From an uncultured Eubacteriales bacterium (GTDB lineage Bacteria > Bacillota > Clostridia > Oscillospirales > Acutalibacteraceae), in assembly GCA_900317025.1 (NCBI GenBank), contig ONFG01000016.1, positions 1 through 34,432 of the forward strand: 34,432 nt of DNA, in the 5' to 3' direction. The position numbers and the translations under genes are program-made. Below the pieces are notes generated by a model. That model had not been told where the DNA came from. It saw nothing but the letters and a program-made list of their open reading frames with translations, and did not search any database. Each line of letters starts with the position of its first letter. Positions within the stretch are counted from its first letter, which is position 1. Shown in pieces: positions 21,603 through 30,722 of this stretch.

Positions 21603-24359
21603 TTAATCGAAGAACAAAATATATTTTATTATTAACTTTTTCCACCGCGGCTTTGAAGCGTACATATTCCCCGTGAGCTTTTTAATGAACGCCTGCATTG
21701 AGCGTATCGTTTCGCCGGACGGCGGGTCTTTGCCGAAGCGCGCCGAGAGAGCCGCGCGCGTGAATTCGTGAAGCGCCTTGGAGCCTGCGTTTATGGGCAG
21801 CTTCGCCGCGCGCGAGGCAAACGCCTCTTCGCCCTCGCCCTTGCGCTTTGACGCGCCCATCAGTCGCATTACGCGAAGCGAGTAGAAGTACATCGCCAGC
21901 GCAGCCTTTTTCGTGTCGGTGCGCGAAAAGCGCAGCCACCTTATCCTGCAGACGGCAAGGCGCAGCAAAAGCCACGCCGCCGCGATGAACGCGATCAGCA
22001 GAAGCGCTTTGAGAAGCGACTTCAAAAACATAAGCAGCTTTGACGCAGCTTTCGGCGCTGTCGGCGTGCTGCCGGGCGAGGCGGGCGCTTCGGGCGCCGC
22101 CGTTTCGCTGTCGGAGGCTGTATCGCTCTCGGTGTCGGTGTCTGTCTCGGCGGCGGAGTCGGAGTCAGTCTCGGTGTCGGAGTCGGTCTCCTCGTCAGTG
22201 TCGCTTTCCGTCTCGGCTTCTTCGTCGGAGTCGCTCTCGGGCGGCTTGTTTTCCTCGGGCTGCGTACCGTCGGAGTAGTACGGCGTGAATTCGACCGCCT
22301 GCCAGCCGGTAAGCGGCGAGTAGACCTCTGCCCACGCGTGGCTCGAGCTGTCAAGCACCTTCGCGAAGCCGCCTGCGTCCCGGTCGGTCAGATTCTCGTG
22401 GGTGACGATGTAGCCCTCGCAGTAGCGCGCGGGGATCCCGGCACGCCTGAGCATCAGCACCGCCGCCGTCGCGAAGTGGACGCAGTAGCCCTTGTGGTTC
22501 TCGTTTATGAAGTACTCGACGAAGTCGCGCCGCGCGGGCGTTCTGCCCGGCTCAAGAGTGTATTCGGCGCTGTCCTGCAAATATCGTCTGATGTAGCTCT
22601 CCATCGCGCCGTAATAATTGCCGATATCGAAATATGACGTACCGGCGTCAAGGCAGCTCACGCTCTCGTCAAAAAGCATCTGCGCCGTTTCGTCGAAGTC
22701 GCCGGGCAGCCAGTCCCCGATATCGTCGGGGTAAGAGAGGTAGTTGTCGGCGGCGAAGGCGCGGTACGTTTTCTCGTTCTCCAAAAATTCGGCGTATTCG
22801 CCCGTATCGTCGAAATAGTCGCCGTAGAAAGAATTCGGAGAATTGAAATCTCCGCTTTTAACGACCGAAGCGACGGCAGCGGGTGCGTCTGACGAGGGCA
22901 GCCCGCCGAAGAACCACGGCGAGTAAAGCAGCTCGGACTTTGCGTAGATCGTCTGCTTGTAGCTGCTCTCGCCGACAAAGCGCGCAAACGTAAAGCAGCC
23001 GTCGTATTTGGAATTCGCCTTGTCGAGCAGATCATCCGACATTTCGGGTATCAGCCGACAGTCGGTAAGGGCGATCCTGTGGTTGATTGAGCGGTTTTTT
23101 ATCGTGACCTCGATCGACGCCGGCTCGTAAAGAGGCGAGGCGTTGTCCGCATTGTGGGTAAACTGCGGGTAGAAGCCGTCTTCGGCAAAGCCGTCCCAGA
23201 AGGTATAGGAGCGGTAAAGCCTTGGACCCAGCTGCTCCCAGCGCCGCCCCGTGTAATTCGCCGAGGAATAAGAGCGCAGGTAAAGCGGGTTTGACGTCTT
23301 CGCCTTTACCTCGAACATCGTCTTGCCGGTAAAGTCGAGGTCGCCCAGGCGCGAAAGCCTGCCGTTGTTGAGCGCACTCGAAGTGCCGACGCCGAGGCTG
23401 TCGAGCGCCGTTCCCGATGCGATTGTTTCGGCGGTGTACATCAGTTCCTTCGCAAGCTCATCCGCCTTGTCGCTTCGTTTGAACGTGTCGAAGCCGATGG
23501 CGGCGTTTGCAGCGGAGAGGATCAGCGAGGCGCACACGAGGTAAATCATCGCCTGCTGAAACGCCGGGAACGCGGAGTATTTTCCGTTTATCTTCAGCGT
23601 GCTGCCGAAGCTCGAAACGGTATTTTTCGGCGACGAGCGGCGCCAGCCCTGCACCCTGCACGCATACATCACAAGGCATATCACGACGAGCGCCATAAGA
23701 CAGCCCTCGCTCTCGAAGCAGTCGAGCGCAACGGGGAACGCCGTCACGCCGAGCGTTATCGCCGCGAATAAAAAGGCGCTGCACCTGCGCACGCCGAGAT
23801 AAGCCAACAGGAACGCCATGGCGAAAAGCACCGCGAACAGGAAGTACATTATCTCCTTTTCGGGGGCAGCGTCTTCAAGCTCGAAGTACGTCAGGTAATA
23901 CTGCGACGCCGTTTTCCGTTGCTGGAGCAGCACCGTATAAAAGCCCTTGTTGATGAGCCGGATAAAGCCGTTAGCGACGAGCCTGTACCCGCGCCCGAAA
24001 ACGATCACATACAGCGCCAAAAGCGAGCAGATCGCCTTGGCGGAGTGGCGGTAGAGCGCGTTTGCGGCGCAGATAAGCCCGCTGCCCGCGATAACGCCGA
24101 GGTAAAACAGGCGCACCTGAGAGGGCTTGAAGCTTGTTCTTACAGGCTCGATCGAGGGCGCGCCGAAAAGCCGGAAGCCGTCGACGAAGATCTTCGCAAG
24201 GCAGAACACCGCCGCCGTAACGAGAACGCAGGAAAGCACGCTCATCAGAACGCGAAGGCGGGAGTCTCCGCTTGAGCTGATGCCGATAACGCTCGTCGGC
24301 TCAAGCGTGCCGCCGTAGCGCTCAGGCTTGTATTTTACTTGCTGTTTGGACAAATTCAT
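21603..24359 (-). CDS. Membrane transglutaminase-like protein (TgpA type) with Asp/Ser-rich linker
   Basis: A protein of about 918 residues: several N-terminal membrane helices (to about residue 290), a large extracytoplasmic region with a papain-like transglutaminase fold, an acidic linker, one more helix (KALLLIAFIAAAWLLLRLAV) and a C-terminal cytoplasmic DUF4129-like part. Catalytic residues are visible: C626 in KGYCVHFATAAVLMLRRAGIPAR-type context and H674 in SSHAWAEVY. Between the enzyme domain and last helix lies about 50 residues of D/S/T/E repeats. It ends the moxR-DUF58-tgpA operon. The start is uncertain: ATG 24359 (GTG just before it) lies only 8 bp after the DUF58 stop and has AAAGG very close; TTG two codons on is an alternative. 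Substrate unknown. Confidence 0.88.
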   Translation of the reverse strand: MNLSKQQVKYKPERYGGTLEPTSVIGISSSGDSRLRVLMSVLSCVLVTAAVFCLAKIFVDGFRLFGAPSIEPVRTSFKPSQVRLFYLGVIAGSGLICAANALYRHSAKAICSLLALYVIVFGRGYRLVANGFIRLINKGFYTVLLQQRKTASQYYLTYFELEDAAPEKEIMYFLFAVLFAMAFLLAYLGVRRCSAFLFAAITLGVTAFPVALDCFESEGCLMALVVICLVMYACRVQGWRRSSPKNTVSSFGSTLKINGKYSAFPAFQQAMIYLVCASLILSAANAAIGFDTFKRSDKADELAKELMYTAETIASGTALDSLGVGTSSALNNGRLSRLGDLDFTGKTMFEVKAKTSNPLYLRSYSSANYTGRRWEQLGPRLYRSYTFWDGFAEDGFYPQFTHNADNASPLYEPASIEVTIKNRSINHRIALTDCRLIPEMSDDLLDKANSKYDGCFTFARFVGESSYKQTIYAKSELLYSPWFFGGLPSSDAPAAVASVVKSGDFNSPNSFYGDYFDDTGEYAEFLENEKTYRAFAADNYLSYPDDIGDWLPGDFDETAQMLFDESVSCLDAGTSYFDIGNYYGAMESYIRRYLQDSAEYTLEPGRTPARRDFVEYFINENHKGYCVHFATAAVLMLRRAGIPARYCEGYIVTHENLTDRDAGGFAKVLDSSSHAWAEVYSPLTGWQAVEFTPYYSDGTQPEENKPPESDSDEEAETESDTDEETDSDTETDSDSAAETDTDTESDTASDSETAAPEAPASPGSTPTAPKAASKLLMFLKSLLKALLLIAFIAAAWLLLRLAVCRIRWLRFSRTDTKKAALAMYFYSLRVMRLMGASKRKGEGEEAFASRAAKLPINAGSKALHEFTRAALSARFGKDPPSGETIRSMQAFIKKLTGNMYASKPRWKKLIIKYILFFD

Positions 24360-24367
24360 CACCTTTA

Positions 24368-25462
24368 TCAGCGCTTTTCGGCGCTCTTTTCGGACGAGTC
24401 GATCACGACGATGTTTTTAAGCCCGTCCGTCGGCTCGCTGCCGGGGACGGACGAATCGAATATATAATAAGCCGAACCGCCCGGCGCATCGGAGAGGTAC
24501 ATATTAAACGTGTACATCGGCTCGGCGGGGAGCTTCTCCGAGAGGAACGCCTTCAGCGCCGGCGCAAGCTCGCCGTACTGCGAAACTCCGAACGAGATGA
24601 GCCTGCCCGCCCTCGCGGAGTAGAACGTCACCTCGAACGGCTGCTCCGACTCAAGAAGAAACGATGCCAGCGACAAAAACTCCCCGAGCAGCCTGTCGGC
24701 TCGCTTTTTGATCTCTTCAGGCGAAACGCCCGCCGCAAGCGACGATTCGAGCAGCACGGTGCAGCTCTCCTCTATCGGGCGGCTGAACTCCTTGACCATG
24801 AGCAGGTCGAGCTTCGAGCTTAATCGCCAATGAACGTTTCTTATGTCGTCGCCGTCGCGGTACTCGCGTACCTCGAAGACCTGCGAACGGTCTTCGCCCT
24901 TCTGGGTGTCGGAGTAGCGGTCGGAGTCTGCAAGCTCGTCGGTGCAGATGCGGCAGCCCTTCGCCGAGCCTGCGTAAGACGGCGTGATGAGTGAATTCGC
25001 AGAGGCGCTCCTCCCCTTTGCCGGGAACGAGAATATGCCGAACGGGTCGCACACCCGCGCCTTCAAAGCCGTACACTCGACCAGCGCCGCGTACTTCGCC
25101 GCCATCGAGACATATACCTCCTTCGACTCATACGCGCCGACCGAGACTCTTATCCTGCGGCGTATAAACTCGTCTTCCGATGCGTCTTTAAAGCGCAGCT
25201 CGAAATTGACGACGGGCGCCGGCAGGAACGTTTTACACTCCGCCTTGGCGCAGAACTCAACGAGCCGCTTATCGGGCTGCGCGGGAGACGCGGCGACCGT
25301 TACGAAAAGCTTTCTCGACGCGGCGAACGCCTCTGCGCCGCCTATGACCGTAAAGCCGATCAGCAGAAGGATCGCAGCGAACGGGACGTAGGAATTGCAG
25401 TAAAGATAGAACAAAAACAGCCCCAGGATCACGAGGCAGTAAACCACCCTGTTTTTAAGCAT
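24368..25462 (-). CDS. DUF58 domain protein
   Basis: A 364-residue protein with two N-terminal membrane helices (residues about 7-48) and a cytoplasmic or membrane-proximal DUF58 domain carrying the hallmark DIRNVHWRLSSKLDLLMVKEF (about residues 210-232), part of a von Willebrand A-like fold. DUF58 proteins are usual partners of MoxR ATPases and TgpA-type transglutaminases, presumably as the assembly client or adaptor. The start ATG 25462 is preceded by GAGAGGTTGATCT, whose ribosome site overlaps the moxR stop (stop at 25466), so translation is coupled. The biochemical role is not known. Confidence 0.9.
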   Translation of the reverse strand: MLKNRVVYCLVILGLFLFYLYCNSYVPFAAILLLIGFTVIGGAEAFAASRKLFVTVAASPAQPDKRLVEFCAKAECKTFLPAPVVNFELRFKDASEDEFIRRRIRVSVGAYESKEVYVSMAAKYAALVECTALKARVCDPFGIFSFPAKGRSASANSLITPSYAGSAKGCRICTDELADSDRYSDTQKGEDRSQVFEVREYRDGDDIRNVHWRLSSKLDLLMVKEFSRPIEESCTVLLESSLAAGVSPEEIKKRADRLLGEFLSLASFLLESEQPFEVTFYSARAGRLISFGVSQYGELAPALKAFLSEKLPAEPMYTFNMYLSDAPGGSAYYIFDSSVPGSEPTDGLKNIVVIDSSEKSAEKR

Positions 25463-25465
25463 AGA

Positions 25466-26398
25466 TCAACCTCTCACCAAAGGCTCCGGAACGCTGCGCA
25501 GAATATCCTCAAGCGCAGCCTCGGCGGAAACGTCGGAGATCTTCGCCTGCGGGCTCATGATGATGCGGTGGGCGCAGACGTCGGCAAAAACGCGCTTAAC
25601 GTCTTCGGGGATCACGCAGTCGCGCTTATGCAGAAACGCGCTTGCCGCCGCCATATTTGAAACGGCGAGCGACCCTCTCGGGCTTACGCCGAGGGTAATG
25701 AGCTTGCTTTCGCGCGTCGCCTTTATGAGCCTTGCGATATAACCGAAGATCTCGTCGCTTCGGTAAACGGCTTCGACCTTCTTCTTCATCTCTGTGATAT
25801 CAAACGCCGACGCGACCGGCTCGACGAGCGAGATCGGGTTTATGCCCTGCCTGTCTTTCAGAAGCGCGATCTCGTTTTCAAGGCTCGGGTAGCCCATTGT
25901 AAGGCGCACGGTGAAGCGGTCCATCTGCGACTCGGGCAGCGGCAGAGCGCCCGCCGTGCCGACGTGGTTCTGCGTTGCGATGACAATATGCGGCGTCGGG
26001 CAGTGGTGGGTCACGCCGTCGACCGTTACGGAGTGCTCCTCCATAAGCTCGAGCAGCGCTGACTGCGTCTTGCTCGACGTTCTGTTGATCTCGTCGGCGA
26101 GCAGCAGGTTGCAAAGCCCCGCGCCCTCTTTGTACTCAAATTTTCCGGTCGCTTTGTTATACATCGAAAAGCCCGTGATATCCGACGGCATAACATCGGG
26201 CGTAAACTGCACCCTTCGGCACTCCAGCTGCATCGCCTTTGAAAAAGCGAGCGCCATCGTCGTTTTGCCCACGCCGGGAATATCCTCGATAAGGATATTA
26301 CCCCCCGCGAGAATGACCTCCATAACCTTGACTAAGACGTCGTCCTTGCCGACAACGGCCTTTTTAACTTCCTTTATTATCTTTACCGCCTGCTTCAT
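25466..26398 (-). CDS. MoxR-family AAA+ ATPase
   Basis: MoxR ATPases are chaperone-like remodelers that mature client complexes. The 310-residue product has the Walker A motif IEDIPGVGKTTMALAFSKA (about residues 39-57), Walker B NLLLADEINRTSSKTQSALLELMEE and sensor 1 VIATQNHVG; a C-terminal lid domain follows (SPRGSLAVSNMAAASAFLHKR). I chose ATG 26398, where the product begins MKQAVKIIKEVKKAVVGKDD, with AGGTGG 4-5 bases upstream; an upstream extension would read through the leader repeats. First gene of a three-gene unit with DUF58 and the transglutaminase, the well-known association. Confidence 0.95.
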   Translation of the reverse strand: MKQAVKIIKEVKKAVVGKDDVLVKVMEVILAGGNILIEDIPGVGKTTMALAFSKAMQLECRRVQFTPDVMPSDITGFSMYNKATGKFEYKEGAGLCNLLLADEINRTSSKTQSALLELMEEHSVTVDGVTHHCPTPHIVIATQNHVGTAGALPLPESQMDRFTVRLTMGYPSLENEIALLKDRQGINPISLVEPVASAFDITEMKKKVEAVYRSDEIFGYIARLIKATRESKLITLGVSPRGSLAVSNMAAASAFLHKRDCVIPEDVKRVFADVCAHRIIMSPQAKISDVSAEAALEDILRSVPEPLVRG

Positions 26399-26430
26399 AA
26401 TACCACCTGAACAAATGATTATACAAGATC

Positions 26431-26487
26431 TCTGTAAGCTTTGTGTGCGGACACAAAATTTCAAGCTTTCTGTAAGCTTTGTGCGCG
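26431..26487. repeat. Two 19-bp direct repeats in the moxR leader
   Basis: TCTGTAAGCTTTGTGTGCG (26431-26449) and TCTGTAAGCTTTGTGCGCG (26469-26487), one mismatch, 38 bp apart. Both lie between the moxR promoter and start codon, so they are in the 5' leader. Function unknown; they could be paired protein sites or a duplicated leader. Confidence 0.6.
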
Positions 26488-26504
26488 TACTGCCGGACTA
26501 AATA

Positions 26505-26534
26505 ATTATACCACCTGCCGCAGTTGTTTTTCAA
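26505..26534 (-). promoter_or_regulatory. Promoter of the moxR operon
   Basis: Minus-strand TTGAAA (26529-26534), 18-bp spacer, TATAAT (26505-26510). Upstream, 26535-26729 holds no gene. It contains overlapping hairpins CTTTCCG/CGGAAAG (26642-26657) and CCCGGAAA/TTTCCGGG (26649-26673), which are mutually exclusive and lie just upstream of the plus-strand zinc-ribbon gene. Confidence 0.8.
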
Positions 26535-26729
26535 CAAGGTCCAAGAAATATTAAACTATGTTTACAATTCCGTAAAAGAACGAAGCATCGAGGCGGTCGG
26601 AAATCGCCGACAAAAGGCTGCCCGCTGAAACGATACACTTGCTTTCCGCCCGGAAAGCCGCGTATTTTCCGGGCATATCGGGGAATACTGGTTATATGAA
26701 AATCAAACGGTGAAAGGAACTCAAAAGCT

Positions 26730-27101
26730 ATGGTATGTAAAAAGTGCAGCGCGTGGAACGACGATCGGGCGAATTTCTGCTCAAAGTGCGGCGGCGAGCT
26801 TTACAAGAGCACGCTCGTGACGTCGCCCGCCGCAAAAAGCGTTACGGCGACCGCCGTGCCGACCTCGGGGATAAGAGCCTTTTCGGGCATCGGGAACGGC
26901 TACTTAAAAAGCGCCGACCTGCGTGCGCCAAGCGTGACTTTCGGCGCGCCCCGCTCCGACACGTATCACTCGTATTACAACACCTTCACAACGGGCGCAA
27001 AGGCAAGCCTTCGCCCCGACGGGATGTGGATATGCCCCGACTGCGGCGAGCTGAACGGTCATGAAAAGCTCTACTGCACCGGCTGCGGGCGGTACAGGTG
27101 A
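26730..27101 (+). CDS. Double zinc-ribbon protein
   Basis: A 123-residue protein with two zinc-ribbon knuckle pairs separated by a low-complexity linker. N-terminal: C3-K-K-C6 and C17-S-K-C20. C-terminal: CPDC and CTGC in the last 25 residues, followed by GRYR. The 70-residue middle is rich in S/T/A/P and Y and has no recognisable fold. Such paired ribbons often mediate protein or nucleic-acid contacts, but no specific role can be assigned. Start ATG 26730 follows GAAAGGAAC by about 9 bases. It is divergent from the moxR operon and is followed by a terminator shared with lysC; it appears monocistronic. Confidence 0.8.
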   Translation: MVCKKCSAWNDDRANFCSKCGGELYKSTLVTSPAAKSVTATAVPTSGIRAFSGIGNGYLKSADLRAPSVTFGAPRSDTYHSYYNTFTTGAKASLRPDGMWICPDCGELNGHEKLYCTGCGRYR

Positions 27102-27117
27102 AGCGAAGCGCAAAAAA

Positions 27118-27150
27118 TCCCGGGCAGGACTGAAAAGCCGCTGCCCGGGA
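27118..27150 (+). terminator. Bidirectional terminator between zinc-ribbon gene and lysC
   Basis: Perfect 9-bp arms TCCCGGGCA (27118-27126) and TGCCCGGGA (27142-27150). The plus strand follows with GTGTTTTTTT and the minus strand with six T, so it can end both converging genes. Confidence 0.88.
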
Positions 27151-27161
27151 GTGTTTTTTTA

Positions 27162-28367
27162 TTAGTCGAAGAACTTCTCGTGAATTGCCTTTACCGCGTT
27201 GTCGGCGTCGTCTTCGTCGATGAGGACGCTGACCTTGATCTCGCTGGTGGAGATCATCTGAATGTTGATCTGAGCGTCGAAGAGCGCCTCGAACATCTTC
27301 GTTGCAACGCCTGCGTGGCTCTCCATGCCTGCGCCTACGATCGAGATCTTTGCAACGTGGGTGTCTGCCTTTACTTCCTTAACGCCGAGCGGGAGCAGAT
27401 ACTCTTTAAGGATGCGCTCCGTCTCCTCCGCGTTGTCCTTTGCAACGGTGAAGGTGATGTCCTTCGTGCCGTCTCTGCCGACCGACTGGAGAATGATGTC
27501 TACATTGATGTTCGCAGCCGAAACCTTCGAGAACACCTTGAACGCAAGACCCGGTCTGTCGGGAAGACCGATGATCGAAACTCTTGCTACCTCTTTATCC
27601 TTAGCGACACCGCTTATCAACATTTTCTCCACTTTTGCTGCCTCCTTAACGATCGTACCCGGCTCTCTTTCTAAGCTGGAAAGTACCTCTAACTCAATAT
27701 TGTATTTTTTAGCCATTTCAACGGAGCGGTTGTTGAGAACCTGCGCTCCGAGTGTTGCAAGCTCGAGCATCTCGTCGTAGGAGATCTCTTCGAGCTTCTT
27801 TGCGTTTTCGACCTTTCTCGGGTCTGCCGTGTAAACGCCCTTTACGTCTGTAAAGATCTGGCAGAGGTCTGCGTGCATCGCCGCGGCGATAGCAACGGCG
27901 CTCGTGTCGGAGCCGCCTCTGCCGAGCGTTGTAACGTCGTCATACTTGTTAAGGCCCTGAAAGCCCGCAACTACAACGATGTTCTTCTTGTCAAGCTCCT
28001 TGCGGATCCTCTCGGGAACGACTCTCTTGATCCTCGCCTTGGTGTAAGCCGAAGACGTCTGGAAGCCTGCCTGCCAGCCGAGAAGTGAAACGACAGGGTA
28101 ACCGAGCTTCTCGATAGCCATCGCAAGAAGAGAGATCGAGATCTGCTCGCCTGAGGAGAGGAGCATATCCATCTCGCGCTTTGAAGCGTGGGGGTTGATC
28201 TCGTTCGCCTTTTCGATGAGGTCGTCGGTCGTGTCGCCCTGTGCGGAAACGACAACGACAACGTCGTTGCCCTGCTTGTAGGTATCGGTGACGATGCTTG
28301 CTACGTTGAAAACTCTCTCAGCGTTCGCAACCGAGCTGCCGCCGAATTTCTGAACAATTAAGCCCAT
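27162..28367 (-). CDS. lysC: Aspartate kinase
   Basis: Aspartokinase phosphorylates aspartate, the entry step for lysine, threonine and methionine. The 401-residue product begins MGLIVQKFGGSSVANAERV; it has the kinase motif KFGGSSVAN, the loop TTLGRGGSDTSAVAIAAA and two C-terminal ACT domains (about residues 260-401; VSIIGLPDRPGLAFKVF, ISIVGAGMESHAGVATKMF) that usually bind the feedback amino acid. Start ATG 28367 has AAGGAG 8 bases upstream; a 55-codon in-frame extension runs through the intergenic hairpin and is not used. It is the third gene of hom-thrB-lysC, 85 bp after thrB. A hairpin CCGAACA/TGTTCGG (28387-28410) stands just before its ribosome site. No lysine riboswitch is seen here. 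Confidence 0.97.
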   Translation of the reverse strand: MGLIVQKFGGSSVANAERVFNVASIVTDTYKQGNDVVVVVSAQGDTTDDLIEKANEINPHASKREMDMLLSSGEQISISLLAMAIEKLGYPVVSLLGWQAGFQTSSAYTKARIKRVVPERIRKELDKKNIVVVAGFQGLNKYDDVTTLGRGGSDTSAVAIAAAMHADLCQIFTDVKGVYTADPRKVENAKKLEEISYDEMLELATLGAQVLNNRSVEMAKKYNIELEVLSSLEREPGTIVKEAAKVEKMLISGVAKDKEVARVSIIGLPDRPGLAFKVFSKVSAANINVDIILQSVGRDGTKDITFTVAKDNAEETERILKEYLLPLGVKEVKADTHVAKISIVGAGMESHAGVATKMFEALFDAQINIQMISTSEIKVSVLIDEDDADNAVKAIHEKFFD

Positions 28368-28452
28368 TTTAAAAACTCCTTTTTGACCGAACAACGCTTT
28401 GACTGTTCGGGGAATGACTGATTTGGTGTGCTTTCGACCGGCACTTGACCGA

Positions 28453-29349
28453 TCACTCGAGTATGACCCTCGCACCCTCGCCGTCGGCGGAAAGTACGGT
28501 AAACTTCCAGCCGTCCACGCCGTGGCTCTCAAGGTGAGAAAGGGCGTATTTATTGAACTGATCGACGAGCGTGTCGTCGATGATGGCGATTATCGACGGG
28601 CCTGCTCCGCTGATGTACGTGCCGTATGAACCCAGCTCGTAGCTTATTCGGAAGACGGTGTCGATACCGTTTATGAACTTCTTTCTGTACGGCTGGTGCA
28701 GGCTGTCCTGAACTGCCACACGAAGATTCTCAAGGCTGCCCGAGAAGAGCGCCGCCGTCATCAAGGACGAGCGGGAGAGGTTATACACGGCGTCCTCCCT
28801 TGTGTAATCATTCGGGAGCGCCTTTCGTGCGACCTCCGTTTTCAGCTCGAACGGCGGAATGAACACGCCGAAGCGAATGTGCTGCGCCACGGGGACGCTC
28901 ACGCTGTAGACCCTGCCGTTTTCCATCGCAGAGGTAACAAGACCGCCGAGCAGAGCGGGCGTCGTGTTGTCGGGGTGGCCCTCGATCTTGCAGGCCAGGT
29001 TCACGAGGTCATGGGTCGACATCGGCGAGCCTAAGAAGCGGTTAGCGCCGATAAGACCCGCGGCGATGCACGCCGACGAGCTGCCCAGGCCCCTCGTCAT
29101 CGGGATATTGTTCTCCTGAACGATCTTTAGCCCCGGGAGCTTCTTGCCGCACTCCATATAGAGGCGCTGAGCCGACCAGTAGATGAGGTTGTTCTCGTCG
29201 GTCGGGACTTCGATATCGTCCGCCGAGGAGATGTCTATAACGTCTGCCTCTTCGATGTGAACGTAGTTGTACATATCGAGCGCAACGCCGAGGCTGTCGA
29301 AGCCAGAGCCTAAGTTGGCGCTCGTTGCGGGGATACGTATCTTTATCAT
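28453..29349 (-). CDS. thrB: Homoserine kinase
   Basis: ThrB phosphorylates homoserine, the first step of the threonine branch. The 298-residue GHMP kinase begins MIKIRIPATSANLGSGFDSLGVALD and has the GHMP ATP loop MTRGLGSSSACIAAGLIGAN (about residues 84-103) and the C-terminal GTYISGAGPSIIAII motif. The start overlaps the hom stop (ATGA type), so translation is coupled. The next step, threonine synthase, is not in the window. Confidence 0.96.
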   Translation of the reverse strand: MIKIRIPATSANLGSGFDSLGVALDMYNYVHIEEADVIDISSADDIEVPTDENNLIYWSAQRLYMECGKKLPGLKIVQENNIPMTRGLGSSSACIAAGLIGANRFLGSPMSTHDLVNLACKIEGHPDNTTPALLGGLVTSAMENGRVYSVSVPVAQHIRFGVFIPPFELKTEVARKALPNDYTREDAVYNLSRSSLMTAALFSGSLENLRVAVQDSLHQPYRKKFINGIDTVFRISYELGSYGTYISGAGPSIIAIIDDTLVDQFNKYALSHLESHGVDGWKFTVLSADGEGARVILE

Positions 29350-30584
29350 ATTTTAGCCACTCTGATCGTTGCCTTTACGTCGGCGCACTTTGCAAACTCG
29401 GCGCACTTTGCCGTGAAATCGGAGTATGCAAGCTCGGGAGTAATGAACGCGATCTCGCCGCACTCTGCGCCCGCTTTTTCGATCTTCACGCACTCGCCGA
29501 AGATCTCGCCTGCCTTTGCAAGAGCGGCGCTCTCGTCGTCTGCGTTTGCGAGGACGTACATTGCGTTCACATAGCCCTCATACGGGAGCACATTGGAGCC
29601 GTCGCCGTCTGACCACATGATATTGCGGCGCTTTTCCTTATGGAGCACGCAGTCCATAACGTCCGCGACGACCGCGCTTGCCGTGGGGAGCTTGCCTGCG
29701 CCCCTGCCGTAGAAACCGATCGTACCGGAGGAATCGCCGCGCACGAGCAGCTCGTTATATACGCCGTCGACGTTGGAGAGCTGGCAGTCGCCGGACACGA
29801 ACATCGGAGCGGTGATGATCTCGACGTTATCGCCGTTCTTTCTTGCGGAAGCGATGAGCTTTACAGCGCCGCCCCATGCCTTTGCGTATTCAACGTCCTT
29901 GAGAGTCACCTTTGTGATGCCCTCGGTGTGGACGCTTTCGGGGTAAACGTGAGTGCCGTAGACAAGAGCGGCGAGTATGCAGATCTTTCTGCACGCGTCG
30001 TGGCCCTCGATATCGGCTGCGGGATTGCGCTCTGCGTAGCCCTTCTCCTGAGCGAGTGCGAGCGCGTCTTCAAACGACATATTGTCGTTAATCATTTTAT
30101 TCAGAATGAAATTGGTCGTTCCGTTTAGGATACCGTTGATCTTCTCGATCTCGTTTGCGGCAAGGCACTGATGGAGCGGGCGGATTATCGGGATAGCGCC
30201 GCCGACGCTTGCCTCAAAGAGGAAGTTCACGTTCTTATCCTTTGCGATGGCGAGAAGCTCCGCGCCCTTAGCGGCAACAAGCTCCTTATTGGAGGTAACA
30301 ACGCTCTTGCCCTTTTCAAGGCACTGCTTAACGAAAGTATACGCGGGGTTAAGGCCGCCCATTACCTCTACCACGATCGAGATCTCGTCGTCGGAGATGA
30401 TGTCGTTGAAATCCTTTGTAAAGCGGTCAGCGATCGGGCTGTCGGGGAACTCTCTGAGATCGAGCACCCTTTTGAGATAGACCTCTTCCTTGACCTTCTT
30501 TGCGATCGAATCGGCGTGCTTCAGCAAAATCTCTGTCACTCCGCCGCCGACAACGCCGTGACCCATAACTGCTACCTGTATCAT
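29346..30584 (-). CDS. hom: Homoserine dehydrogenase
   Basis: Hom reduces aspartate semialdehyde to homoserine. The 412-residue product begins MIQVAVMGHGVVGGGVTEIL with the NAD(P) Rossmann loop (GHGVVGGG), then VVEVMGGLNPAYTFVKQCL, SVVTSNKELVA, the substrate loop ASVGGAIPIIRPL, INGILNGTTNFILNKM and GYAERNPAADIEGHDACRK. The C-terminal part is a short ACT-like domain that diverges from the usual form, so feedback by threonine may differ. I chose ATG 30584 because homologues start at this MIxVAVMGHG and a GGGG ribosome site lies 10 bases upstream; an in-frame extension of 37 codons upstream is the leader. First gene of the hom-thrB-lysC operon. Confidence 0.96.
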   Translation of the reverse strand: MIQVAVMGHGVVGGGVTEILLKHADSIAKKVKEEVYLKRVLDLREFPDSPIADRFTKDFNDIISDDEISIVVEVMGGLNPAYTFVKQCLEKGKSVVTSNKELVAAKGAELLAIAKDKNVNFLFEASVGGAIPIIRPLHQCLAANEIEKINGILNGTTNFILNKMINDNMSFEDALALAQEKGYAERNPAADIEGHDACRKICILAALVYGTHVYPESVHTEGITKVTLKDVEYAKAWGGAVKLIASARKNGDNVEIITAPMFVSGDCQLSNVDGVYNELLVRGDSSGTIGFYGRGAGKLPTASAVVADVMDCVLHKEKRRNIMWSDGDGSNVLPYEGYVNAMYVLANADDESAALAKAGEIFGECVKIEKAGAECGEIAFITPELAYSDFTAKCAEFAKCADVKATIRVAKI

Positions 30585-30693
30585 TCTAACTATGCCCCTA
30601 ACTTTATAAGGAAAGCGCACGGCACGCCCGCAATTTAACGCGATAAAGCGTCGCAAACGGAATAAGCCGCCGATCCTAAAATTAATCGCTATC

Positions 30694-30722
30694 ATTTTAC
30701 CACAAAACCGCGTAAATTACAA
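30694..30722 (-). promoter_or_regulatory. Promoter of hom-thrB-lysC
   Basis: Minus-strand TTGTAA (30717-30722), 17-bp spacer, TAAAAT (30694-30699) with TGG before it (extended -10). The leader of about 105 bases shows no T-box or riboswitch pattern I can recognise. Confidence 0.65.

Noticed and set aside
22022-22288. Arg/Pro-rich frames on both strands at the acidic linker of the transglutaminase gene.
   Set aside because: They are out-of-frame readings of the D/S/T repeat; codon repetition explains them.
30585-30693. Looked for a T-box or lysine/threonine leader before hom.
   Set aside because: No T-box core, no terminator/antiterminator pair and no run of Thr or Ile codons in a leader peptide was found.
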